Of a DNA stretch of 64,000 nucleotides, positions 25,947-33,782 are shown in pieces. A program made the translations under genes and the position numbers. The notes under the pieces were generated by a model. The model was not told the origin of the DNA. It worked only from the letters and a program-made list of their open reading frames with translations, and searched no databases. The stretch's first letter is position 1. Every line of letters starts with the position of its first letter. The DNA is from Fidelibacterota bacterium UBA2986 (GTDB lineage: Bacteria > Fidelibacterota > Marinisomatia > Marinisomatales > AB-629-J13): the NCBI GenBank assembly GCA_002346675.1, contig DEAI01000011.1, positions 1 to 64,000 on the forward strand, read 5' to 3'.

Positions 25947-27032
25947 ATGCCTTTAGTACCTTCATACATTAAAACTCTTGCAAATTATATTCCTGGGAAG
26001 CCTATTGAAGACGTTCAAAGGGAATTAGGGCTCAAAAATATAATTAAACTTGCGTCTAATGAAAATTCTATGGGGCCTTCTCCTCTGGCATTAGAGGCAA
26101 TTCAAAAATCTATGAAATTAACTCATAGATATCCTGACAGCAGTGGATATAACTTGAGGAAAAAACTAAGCGAAAATTACAATGTAAAATTGGATAATGT
26201 AGTGTTAGGTGCGGGGAGTGAAGGAATAATGTCTACTATCATGCGAACATTTTTACTTCAGGATGATGAAATTATAACAGCAAAAAACTCATTCATAGGA
26301 TTTCGTGTTTTGGCGAATGCTTCAGGTAGAAAAGTACATTGGGTCCCAATGAAAAATTATCGTTATGACCTTAAAGCAATGTCGGAAAAAATAAATGAGT
26401 ATACAAAAATTATCTATATAGCCAATCCGGATAATCCTATGGGAACATATATAACTAGAGAAGAGTTTGACGATTTTTACAAAATTGTTCCAGAACGAGT
26501 CCTAATCATATTAGACGAAGCATATTTTGAATATGCTCAGAAAGAAAAAAATTTCCCTGACTCAATGAAATATCGATATGATAACATCATCACCTTGAGA
26601 ACCTTTTCGAAAGTCTATGGATTGGCGGGGGTACGTATTGGATATGGTTTTGCTCATGAATCACTCATTCGTAATTTAATGAAGGTTAAAGTTCCATTTG
26701 AACCATCATTTCTTGCTCAAGTGTCTGGTTTTAGTGCATTGGAAGATAAACTTTTTATCGATAAATCTTTGAAATTGAATGGTGAAGGTATGAACTATTT
26801 ATATGAGAACTTCTCTAAATTAAACGTGAGGGTTGTCCCCTCAGTTGCTAATTTTGTAACCACAGTTTGGAATTCGCCAAAGCAAGCTAAATCCATTTTT
26901 GAAAAGTTGCTGAAAAAAGGAATTATTGTAAGACACCTGAACAGTTTTGGATGGACCGATTGCTTGAGAGTTTCTATTGGTCTTAAAGAAGAAAATAAGC
27001 GATTGATAGAATGTTTAAAATCTATAGTATAG
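25947..27032 (+). CDS. HisC-like aminotransferase, possibly tyrosine/aromatic aminotransferase
   Basis: A 361-aa class I/II PLP aminotransferase of the histidinol-phosphate type. Conserved: IKLASNENSMGPSP at the N-terminus, NPDNPMGT, DEAYFEYA, and the PLP lysine (about 221) in TFSKVYGLAGVRIGYG. By sequence it would be called hisC. It starts 15 nt upstream of hpd and heads the tyrosine-degradation genes. I therefore infer it makes 4-hydroxyphenylpyruvate from tyrosine, because HisC-type enzymes often act on aromatic amino acids. No other his gene is in the window. Function in histidine synthesis remains possible. Confidence 0.82.
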   Translation: MPLVPSYIKTLANYIPGKPIEDVQRELGLKNIIKLASNENSMGPSPLALEAIQKSMKLTHRYPDSSGYNLRKKLSENYNVKLDNVVLGAGSEGIMSTIMRTFLLQDDEIITAKNSFIGFRVLANASGRKVHWVPMKNYRYDLKAMSEKINEYTKIIYIANPDNPMGTYITREEFDDFYKIVPERVLIILDEAYFEYAQKEKNFPDSMKYRYDNIITLRTFSKVYGLAGVRIGYGFAHESLIRNLMKVKVPFEPSFLAQVSGFSALEDKLFIDKSLKLNGEGMNYLYENFSKLNVRVVPSVANFVTTVWNSPKQAKSIFEKLLKKGIIVRHLNSFGWTDCLRVSIGLKEENKRLIECLKSIV

Positions 27033-27047
27033 TTTATCATTAAAAAT

Positions 27048-28139
27048 ATGAATTCATATAAAATTACGGGGTTTGATCATTGTGAAATGTATGTTAGTAA
27101 TGCTAAACAGGCAGCCCATTATTACCGAACTACATTTGGATTTCAACCTATTGCATATAGAGGCTTAGAAACTGATTCAAGAGATAAAGTTAGTTATGTA
27201 TTAAAACAAAATAAAATCAGATATGTCATTACATCTCCGCTTGATGGTAGCTCTTTAATTGGGGAACACATAAAAAAACACGGGGATGGAATAAAGGATG
27301 TATCTTTTACAGTGAATAATGCTGAATCTGCCTGGAAAGAGACTACATCAAGAGGGGCCTTAAACATCCAAGAACCAACTTTGGTAGAAGATGAGAATGG
27401 TGAAGCAGTAGTTGCAACTATCCAAACATTTGGAGATACTACTCATACATTTGTAGAGCGAAACAATTACCATGGAGCTTTTCTTCCAGGTTATGAAATG
27501 TATGATCCAAAAGAATTAGTTGCAGAACCAACAGGATTAGTTCACATTGACCATATAGTCGGCAATCAGCCTGATGGAGAGATGCAGACAGTCTGCCAAT
27601 TTTATGAAAAAGTGTTTGGTTGGCATCGGTTTTGGACTGTTGATGATAAAGACATAAACACAGATTATTCTTCCTTAAGGTCTATCGTCATGGCTAATGA
27701 TAATGAGATAATCAAAATGCCCATCAATGAGCCTGCTGATGGTTTGAAAAAATCACAAATTCAAGAATTTATAGATTTTTATAAAAATGCTGGAGTTCAA
27801 CACATTGCCATGTCAACCAAAGATATTATCAGAACAGTGAGAAAATTAAAATCAAATGGTGTTGAGTTTTTACCAACACCAGAAACATACTATGATTCTT
27901 TATCCCAACGAATTGGTAATATTTATGAAGATATAAATACATTGAAAGAGCTTGGCATTTTAGTTGATAAAGATGAAAATGGGTATATGTTGCAAATATT
28001 TACAAAACCTGTCCAGGATAGGCCTACATTATTTTACGAGATTATCCAAAGAAAAGGATCTCAAAGTTTTGGAAAAGGCAATTTTAAAGCATTATTTGAG
28101 TCTATAGAACGAGAACAGAAATTAAGGGGGAATTTATAA
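27048..28139 (+). CDS. hpd: 4-hydroxyphenylpyruvate dioxygenase
   Basis: Converts 4-hydroxyphenylpyruvate to homogentisate with non-haem iron. The 363-aa protein has two glyoxalase-fold halves, starting FDHCEMYVSNAKQAAHYY. The iron ligands are visible: His in HIDHIVGN (about 166), His in GVQHIAMST (about 253), and Glu in FYEIIQR (about 331). The C-terminal helix GKGNFKALFESIEREQ that caps the site is present. It lies 15 nt after the aminotransferase and 17 nt before the fumarylacetoacetase gene. Confidence 0.95.
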   Translation: MNSYKITGFDHCEMYVSNAKQAAHYYRTTFGFQPIAYRGLETDSRDKVSYVLKQNKIRYVITSPLDGSSLIGEHIKKHGDGIKDVSFTVNNAESAWKETTSRGALNIQEPTLVEDENGEAVVATIQTFGDTTHTFVERNNYHGAFLPGYEMYDPKELVAEPTGLVHIDHIVGNQPDGEMQTVCQFYEKVFGWHRFWTVDDKDINTDYSSLRSIVMANDNEIIKMPINEPADGLKKSQIQEFIDFYKNAGVQHIAMSTKDIIRTVRKLKSNGVEFLPTPETYYDSLSQRIGNIYEDINTLKELGILVDKDENGYMLQIFTKPVQDRPTLFYEIIQRKGSQSFGKGNFKALFESIEREQKLRGNL

Positions 28140-28156
28140 ACAGTGCATAAAAAAAT

Positions 28157-29137
28157 ATGAGATTTGTAACCTATAAGTCTAAAGATAATGAAAAAAATAA
28201 ATTTGGATATATTGAGGATGGTACTATCATTGATATTACAGAAGCAAAGAAATGGCTAAATGATTCAAGGGGAATCCAAAATTATTTAACTATTCCTAAC
28301 TCACTTCAAGAATCGCTTTCAAATTGGGATACTTATTTCAAACTTCTCCAGGAGATGAAGGATGATTTAGAATCTATTGATATGGAAGAATTAAAAACTA
28401 AAAAACTCTCTTCAGAATTAAACGAAGTGCGATGGCTTCCGCCTGTCACTCACCCTCCATCATTTAGGGACTTTTACGCTTTTGAACAACATGTGAAAGC
28501 TGCCAGAAAGTTACGTGGGTTGGATATGCACCCAGATTGGTTTCGTTTGCCTATATTTTATTTTTCTAATCCCAATGCCCTATACGGACACAAAGAAAAT
28601 ATTCCATATCCTGACAAAACAAATGAACTTGATTTTGAGTTAGAATTTGCTGTTGTTATAGCCAATGGAGGGAAAAACATAAAAAAAGAAGAAGCCGACA
28701 CTTATATCGCTGGCTACACCATCTGTAACGATTGGTCAGCTCGGGATTTACAAAGAGAGGAAATGCCATTGAGTTTGGGGCCTGCAAAAGGAAAAGATTT
28801 TGCAACAAGTTTTGGTCCTTATATGGTTACGCCTGATGAACTGAAAAATGACTGGGATGAATATGGAAAATTACATCTTAGAATGACGTGTCATATAAAC
28901 GATGAACTTATTTCAGATGGAAACACGAATGACCTTTATCATCCTTTCACAGCTATGATTGAACGAGCTAGCATGAATACCAATTTGGTTGCTGGTGATT
29001 ATCTGGGTTCAGGTACAGTGGGAACAGGATGTATCTTAGAATTACGTCCTGAAAATGTAGGAGGATGGATAAAAAAAGGTGACATAATCCGATTAAAGGT
29101 TGACAAACTTGGAGAACTGGAAAATACAATTATCTGA
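28157..29137 (+). CDS. Fumarylacetoacetase-family hydrolase
   Basis: The expected role is cleavage of fumarylacetoacetate to fumarate and acetoacetate, the last step of tyrosine breakdown. The 326-aa FAH-fold protein has the metal-binding acidic residues in ELDFELEFAVVI, the catalytic-loop motif NDWSARDLQREE, and GSGTVGTGCILEL. It is shorter than the animal enzyme (about 420 aa) and belongs to the bacterial FAH branch. Position between hpd and hmgA supports the role. Maleylacetoacetate isomerase is not in the window. Confidence 0.87.
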   Translation: MRFVTYKSKDNEKNKFGYIEDGTIIDITEAKKWLNDSRGIQNYLTIPNSLQESLSNWDTYFKLLQEMKDDLESIDMEELKTKKLSSELNEVRWLPPVTHPPSFRDFYAFEQHVKAARKLRGLDMHPDWFRLPIFYFSNPNALYGHKENIPYPDKTNELDFELEFAVVIANGGKNIKKEEADTYIAGYTICNDWSARDLQREEMPLSLGPAKGKDFATSFGPYMVTPDELKNDWDEYGKLHLRMTCHINDELISDGNTNDLYHPFTAMIERASMNTNLVAGDYLGSGTVGTGCILELRPENVGGWIKKGDIIRLKVDKLGELENTII

Positions 29138-29183
29138 TGATTAAAAAACCATTTCAATCTAGAATAAAAAAAGGATAGTCAAC

Positions 29184-30326
29184 TTGCCATTTTATTTACA
29201 ACGAGGGAACATACCCACCAAACGTCATATTCAATTCAAAGATGAAAACGGAAATTTATATTGGGAAGAACTCATCAGTCGTGAAGGGTTTAGTTCGATT
29301 TATTCTAACGTGTATCATATCAACCCACCTACAGCCATTAGAGCAGTTGGAAAGTTTCAACCAAAAACTTTAGAAATATGGAGAAAGGAACATCGTCATC
29401 ATCATCTAAAAACATATGAATTAAATTCCCCCGGAGATTCAATAAAATCAAGAATACCATTGTTTTTTAATAACGATGTGATTTTATCTAAAGCAACCTT
29501 AACTGAATCCATGAAGGAATATTACCGTAACGGTCATTATGATGAAGTTTTATTTATTCATACTGGAAAAGGTGAATTTAAATCCAATTTTGGAAATATG
29601 ATTATAGGTGAAGGAGATTTTATTATTATCCCCAGAGGTGTAATTTGGAAATTAGAAATTGATGTGCCATTGGTTCATTTTATCATTGAAACCGCGGGCC
29701 CTGTTGAAACCCCCACCAGATATCGAAACAGGAATGGTCAACTTTTAGAACATGCACCTTATAGTGAGCGGGATATTCGAACACCGGAGATTATGGAGCC
29801 AAATAATGATAAAAATATTACTGTAAATGTAAAACTGAAAACAGGAATACAAAGCTACCTCTATGAAAATCACCCTTGTGATTTGATTGGTTGGGATGGA
29901 TATTATTTCCCATGGGTTTTTAACATTAATGATTTTATGCCCATCACAGGAAAGGTTCACCAGCCTCCACCTATACATCAAACCTTTCAGGCGCCGGGAG
30001 TAGTGATTTGCTCTTTTGTCCCCAGACTATTTGATTATCATCCTAAGTCCGTTCCGGCTCCTTATGCTCACAGCAATGTGGATTCTGATGAAATACTATA
30101 TTATGTTAAAGGAAATTTCATGAGCCGCAGAGGCATTAAAGAAGGCTCTATTACATTTCATCCTTCCGGGCTTCCCCACGGTCCTCAGCCAGGAAAAATT
30201 GAGGAATCTCTAGGCAAGAAAAAAACCAATGAATTAGCAATTATGGTGGATACATTTAAACCATTGAATCTAACTACTCTTTCGAAAACAATAGATGACG
30301 AAGAATATCCTTTCACTTGGTTGTAA
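29184..30326 (+). CDS. hmgA: Homogentisate 1,2-dioxygenase
   Basis: Opens the ring of homogentisate to maleylacetoacetate using Fe(II). The 380-aa cupin-fold protein begins at TTG 29184, with AAGGAT upstream as Shine-Dalgarno. Family hallmarks are PFYLQRGNIPTKRH at the N-terminus and the iron ligands in PYAHSNVDSDEILYYV (His, Glu) and FHPSGLPHGPQPG (His). It is shorter than the 430-445-aa enzymes of animals and pseudomonads. Its TAA stop overlaps the next ATG (TAATG), so translation is probably coupled. Confidence 0.92.
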   Translation: MPFYLQRGNIPTKRHIQFKDENGNLYWEELISREGFSSIYSNVYHINPPTAIRAVGKFQPKTLEIWRKEHRHHHLKTYELNSPGDSIKSRIPLFFNNDVILSKATLTESMKEYYRNGHYDEVLFIHTGKGEFKSNFGNMIIGEGDFIIIPRGVIWKLEIDVPLVHFIIETAGPVETPTRYRNRNGQLLEHAPYSERDIRTPEIMEPNNDKNITVNVKLKTGIQSYLYENHPCDLIGWDGYYFPWVFNINDFMPITGKVHQPPPIHQTFQAPGVVICSFVPRLFDYHPKSVPAPYAHSNVDSDEILYYVKGNFMSRRGIKEGSITFHPSGLPHGPQPGKIEESLGKKKTNELAIMVDTFKPLNLTTLSKTIDDEEYPFTWL

Positions 30327-30946
30327 TGATAATAGATCCTAAAACCCAAAATTTTTCTGAAAACCATAAACTTATGACTGGATCAATTTTGCCCCGCCCC
30401 ATAGCCTTTGTGTCAACCCGTTCTTTAAAAGGAGTATTAAATTTAGCTCCATTTTCATATTTTAATGGTGTTTGCTCCAAACCACCTACAATTGTGTTTT
30501 CTCCAGCACGAAGAGGCTATGATGGAAAAACCAAAGATACCCTCAATAATATTCGTGAGACGGGTGAGTTTGTAGTAAACATTGTCTCTGAAGATATAGC
30601 TGAGAAGATGGTTGCTTGTTCAACAGATTTTGAACCGGAAGTAAGTGAGTTTGATATAGCGAACCTTACACCTACAACATGTCAAAAAATAAAAGTTCCA
30701 ATGGTAAAAGAATCGAAGGTAAGCTTTGAATGTATCCTCAATAAAATTGTTCCAATCGGAAATCCAGAACCTGGAGGCGGTTTTGTTGTAATTGGCACAA
30801 TTGTTCTATTTCATATTGATGATGATATATATAATGATGGTAAAATAGATATTGAAAAAATTCAGCCAATTGGCAGACTTTCTGGGAACAATTATATTCG
30901 AACAGTAGATTCTTTTGAAATTATAAGAAAAATCAAACCGGAATAA
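30326..30946 (+). CDS. Flavin-reductase-like FMN-binding protein
   Basis: A 206-aa protein of the DIM6/NTAB flavin reductase-like family, which binds FMN in a split-barrel fold. Motifs include GSILPRPIAFVSTRS near the start, LNLAPFSYFNGVCSKPPTI, and KDTLNNIRETGEFVVN. I chose ATG 30326, which overlaps the hmgA stop, over TTG 30317, because the overlap places it for coupled translation. Its role in tyrosine degradation is unknown; it may supply reduced flavin or act on a side product. Confidence 0.83.
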   Translation: MIIDPKTQNFSENHKLMTGSILPRPIAFVSTRSLKGVLNLAPFSYFNGVCSKPPTIVFSPARRGYDGKTKDTLNNIRETGEFVVNIVSEDIAEKMVACSTDFEPEVSEFDIANLTPTTCQKIKVPMVKESKVSFECILNKIVPIGNPEPGGGFVVIGTIVLFHIDDDIYNDGKIDIEKIQPIGRLSGNNYIRTVDSFEIIRKIKPE

Positions 30947-30985
30947 TAAACTCCTTCATATTTTTTTCTTATTTTTTCCTCACAC

Positions 30986-31924
30986 ATGAAATCCCATCTT
31001 CAAGACCGAATCTATAAAGCTCAATGTTTTGGAAATGTGGAGCCTATTGAGTTTATGGTACCATACCCAAACATATTTTCGTTGGTGGAAGGGCAAAACG
31101 TTAAATTCAAAAATTCAATTTTATATAAGGACATCCCTTTATTAAATGAAGAATTCTTAGGTTTAACCAATAGAGCAGCATCATGGCTGACTTCTCAAGG
31201 GGTAAAGCCAGAATCTAAAATATTTCTCCCTGAACTTCCTTTTCCCTATTCTGAAATCATGGCATTTGGAATCTGGAATTTAGGAGGAATTTTAGTTCTA
31301 TCTGATGATGGGAAATATCCCAACAATCATAATATAGATATATTAAATATCATTTCACCACATCTCGATTTTCAATTTGAATTAAAAAAATCTAACCCAA
31401 ATTTTGTCCCACTATTTAAGCCCAACTTATTGGATGAAGCATTGATGCTATGGAATAAAGGTGTTGGAATTAGATTGAGCCATTACAATCTGCTTGTTAA
31501 TGCAAATGGGGTTCAGAAAGGCCTCAACCTTAAACGCGGCTCATCCATAAAGGTTGAGCTTTCTCCCACCTCAACTGCATGGATTGTAATACAGCTTATA
31601 CTGCCGTTTTATACAGGAACAAAGTTGACAACAAAAGATTCCGATATTACTGTAAGCTTACAAAAGCAGTTTAATAACGCTGATTATATCATACAACATA
31701 AGTGGGATAAACCAAATAAAACGGAACCGCCAACACTCTATATTTTAAATGAAAATAGCGGAGTAATATCAATTAATGAAAAGCCTACTCATTTAACTAA
31801 ATTCAAATTAAAGAATAAAAAAATAAAGTTAAACGGACATTCAGTAATGATGGGATATACTAATGAAAAATTAAATTATAATTCTTTTATTGAAAATTCA
31901 TTATTCATTGATATAATTTCCTAG
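30986..31924 (+). CDS. Degenerate AMP-binding (acyl-CoA ligase-like) protein, probably catalytically inactive
   Basis: A 312-aa frame with traces of the ANL adenylate-forming fold: LTNRAASWLTSQGVKPESKI followed by FPYSEIMAFGIWNLGGI, then GIRLSHYNLLVNANGVQKGL. The P-loop signature that normally precedes LSHYNL (SGTTGxPKG) is missing: this protein reads LWNKGVGIRLSHYN. It ends at GYTNEKLNYNSFIENSLFI, where active enzymes continue with FHTGD and a C-terminal lid domain. The reading frame is intact over 312 codons. It could be a decaying acetoacetate-activating ligase (acetoacetate is the end product of this pathway) or a repurposed protein. Its stop overlaps the convergent peroxiredoxin gene by 4 bp. 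Confidence 0.68.
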   Translation: MKSHLQDRIYKAQCFGNVEPIEFMVPYPNIFSLVEGQNVKFKNSILYKDIPLLNEEFLGLTNRAASWLTSQGVKPESKIFLPELPFPYSEIMAFGIWNLGGILVLSDDGKYPNNHNIDILNIISPHLDFQFELKKSNPNFVPLFKPNLLDEALMLWNKGVGIRLSHYNLLVNANGVQKGLNLKRGSSIKVELSPTSTAWIVIQLILPFYTGTKLTTKDSDITVSLQKQFNNADYIIQHKWDKPNKTEPPTLYILNENSGVISINEKPTHLTKFKLKNKKIKLNGHSVMMGYTNEKLNYNSFIENSLFIDIIS

Positions 31925-32376
31925 ATTATATCTTTTAGCACATCTATTGCGTGCGTTTTAGTATTTACTTTTGAGTAAGCTTTTTTAATTATTCCGTCTT
32001 TATCAATTAGATAAGAATACCGATGAATTCCTTCGTATTCTTTTCCCATAAATTTTTTCAAACCCCACGCACCGTAGACTTTTATTGTTTCCTTTGACTC
32101 ATCACTAAGTAGAAAAAAATTAAAATTCTGTTTGTCACAAAAACTTTTCTGTTTTTTTACGGTATCAGCACTCATCCCCAAAATTACTGTATTCTTGTTT
32201 TGAAATTCTTCGAACTCATCACGGAGTCCTTGGCCTTGAATTGTTCAGCCAGGGGTACTTGCTTTTGGAAAAAACCAAATTAACACGTTCTTCCCTTTAA
32301 AATCGCTCAAAGAAATTATCTCACCATTTTGGTTTTGTAATGAAAAATCAGGTGCTTTATCTCCTACTTTCAACAT
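31921..32376 (-). CDS. bcp: Bcp-type peroxiredoxin, probable selenoprotein (TGA-encoded Sec44)
   Basis: Thiol (selenol) peroxidase that reduces peroxides. ATG 32376 follows a strong AAGGAG Shine-Dalgarno. The frame reads MLKVGDKAPDFSLQ, then FFPKASTPG, then TGA (32247-32245), then TIQGQGLRDEFEEF, and continues without interruption to the end (151 residues, full Bcp length). TGA replaces exactly the peroxidatic Cys of the Bcp motif TPGCT. The downstream part has LLSDE, GAWGLKKFMGK and GIHRYSYLIDKDG as in E. coli Bcp. The resolving Cys five residues later is absent. A hairpin fitting a bacterial SECIS follows the TGA. Annotation software would call only the last 86 codons (31921-32181). A nonsense mutation is the alternative but less likely. 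Confidence 0.8.
32204..32247 (-). promoter_or_regulatory. Candidate bacterial SECIS element after the TGA codon of bcp
   Basis: After TGA (32247-32245) and a 15-nt spacer, GGACTC (32229-32224) pairs with GAGTTC (32217-32212) in a 6-bp stem. The 6-nt apical loop is CGTGAT, with G at its second position. AATTC (32242-32238) and GAATT (32208-32204) can add a lower 5-bp helix. Loop size, distance from TGA (21 nt) and an early loop G agree with known bacterial SECIS features. Confidence 0.6.
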
Positions 32377-32647
32377 ACTTATTCTCCTTATTTAATTTTG
32401 AACCATTCTATACAGCTGTTTGACATAAAATATATCATAAACTAATCATATATTTTTTTATCTCTCCAATATACAACTATTTTAAATTCAAGTATTCTTA
32501 TGACAGCCTCAAGTATACTAAATTAATTCGGTTTCATTTTTACTAATAAATTTTATTGATAAAATCTGCAGGAAACATCCTTTTTGGCCGAAATTGTGTC
32601 TCTTTTTTAACTTCCTTATGGTTGTATGCTATTTAAGCTCTGCATCT

Positions 32648-33769
32648 TCAATCTTTCCATTTTTTTAAAAATGATTTAACCCAAATATTAAAATTACCTG
32701 ATTCAATCTCTAAACGAATGGTCTTCATTAATTTCATATAAAATGCAATGTTCAGTGTGCTGGCAATTCTCATCCCCAAAATCTCATTCACATTAAATAA
32801 ATGACGAACATAGGCTTTTGAAAATTGTTTTCCAAAAGATGAAGTGCTTGTTTTATCAATTGGACTAAAATCATCCTTAAATCTTTTATTTCGGATATTT
32901 ATTATTCCATTATCAGTAAATATATGTCCATTTCTGCCATTTCTAGTTGGGATGACACAGTCAAACATATCCACACCATGGAATACTGCTTTTATTATGT
33001 CATCTGGTTTACCTACACCCATTAAATATCTTGGTTGATCTACAGGTAGGTGTTCATTGCATAAAGCCACCATATCAATCATTTCGGATTTTTCTTCGCC
33101 TACTGCCAATCCTCCAATCGCCATCCCACACGTTGAATAGGGGATTAAATCGTCTATACTACGTCTTCTAAGTTCTGGATAGACATTTCCCTGAACAATT
33201 GGAAATAAATTTTGGTTCCAATCAAAATATGGCGGATTGTTCTTTAGATAATCAAAAGATTTTTTTGTCCACTGTGTTGTTCTTATAACGGAATTCAATA
33301 CTGTTTTTTTTTCACTTTTACCGGGTGGGCATTCGTCAAAAGCCATGATGATGTCTGCTCCTAAATTTCGTTGAATACTCATAGATTTTTCCGGTGTGAA
33401 AAAATGTTTGCTCCCATCTATATGAGACTGAAACTCTACTCCTTCATCCGATATTTTATTCAGTCGAGCTAATGAAAATACTTGAAATCCTCCACTGTCT
33501 GTTAATATAGGGCCCTCCCACCCTGAAAAAACATGGAGCCCTCCGGCTTGTTTAACAATGTTATCTCCAGGTCTAAGATATAGGTGATAAGTATTCCCCA
33601 AAATAATTTCTGTATTCAGAGATTTCAATTCCTGTGGTGTGAATGTCTTTACCGTCCCCAATGTTCCAACGGGCATAAAGGTAGGTGTTTTAATGCTACC
33701 ATGGGGTGTTAATACTAATCCTGTTCTTGCAGAAGAACAGGTATCTTTTTGGATTATCTTAAAGTTCAA
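32648..33769 (-). CDS. tgt: tRNA-guanine (queuine) transglycosylase lacking the zinc-site cysteines
   Basis: Exchanges guanine 34 for preQ1 in tRNAs with GUN anticodons. I prefer TTG 33769 (MNFKIIQKDTCSSARTG, the usual family start) over TTG 33799, which adds 10 residues and overlaps the previous gene. Core motifs are intact: TPTFMPVGTLGTVK, ILTDSGGFQVFSL with the general acid/base Asp, GGLAVGE, and DMFDCVIPTRNGRNG with the nucleophile Asp. The zinc site normally reads DPxCxCxxC; here it is DKTSTSSFG, so all three Cys are gone, while the His in VRHLF remains. It is preceded on the same strand by the large propeller protein. queF at 952-1350 supplies its substrate. Confidence 0.92.
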   Translation of the reverse strand: MNFKIIQKDTCSSARTGLVLTPHGSIKTPTFMPVGTLGTVKTFTPQELKSLNTEIILGNTYHLYLRPGDNIVKQAGGLHVFSGWEGPILTDSGGFQVFSLARLNKISDEGVEFQSHIDGSKHFFTPEKSMSIQRNLGADIIMAFDECPPGKSEKKTVLNSVIRTTQWTKKSFDYLKNNPPYFDWNQNLFPIVQGNVYPELRRRSIDDLIPYSTCGMAIGGLAVGEEKSEMIDMVALCNEHLPVDQPRYLMGVGKPDDIIKAVFHGVDMFDCVIPTRNGRNGHIFTDNGIINIRNKRFKDDFSPIDKTSTSSFGKQFSKAYVRHLFNVNEILGMRIASTLNIAFYMKLMKTIRLEIESGNFNIWVKSFLKKWKD

Positions 33770-33782
33770 TAAAAAATAAATT

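Noticed and set aside
31921..32181. An 86-aa gene starting at ATG 32181
   Set aside because: It is the C-terminal half of a full-length Bcp peroxiredoxin whose frame passes through one TGA. The true start is ATG 32376 with a strong Shine-Dalgarno.
31921..32376. bcp as a simple nonsense pseudogene
   Set aside because: The only defect is TGA at the exact catalytic position. All other conserved residues are intact and a SECIS-like hairpin follows. Sec is the simpler explanation, though not proven.
32377..32647. Possible gene between tgt and bcp
   Set aside because: Only short, stop-rich AT sequence. It probably holds the bcp promoter.
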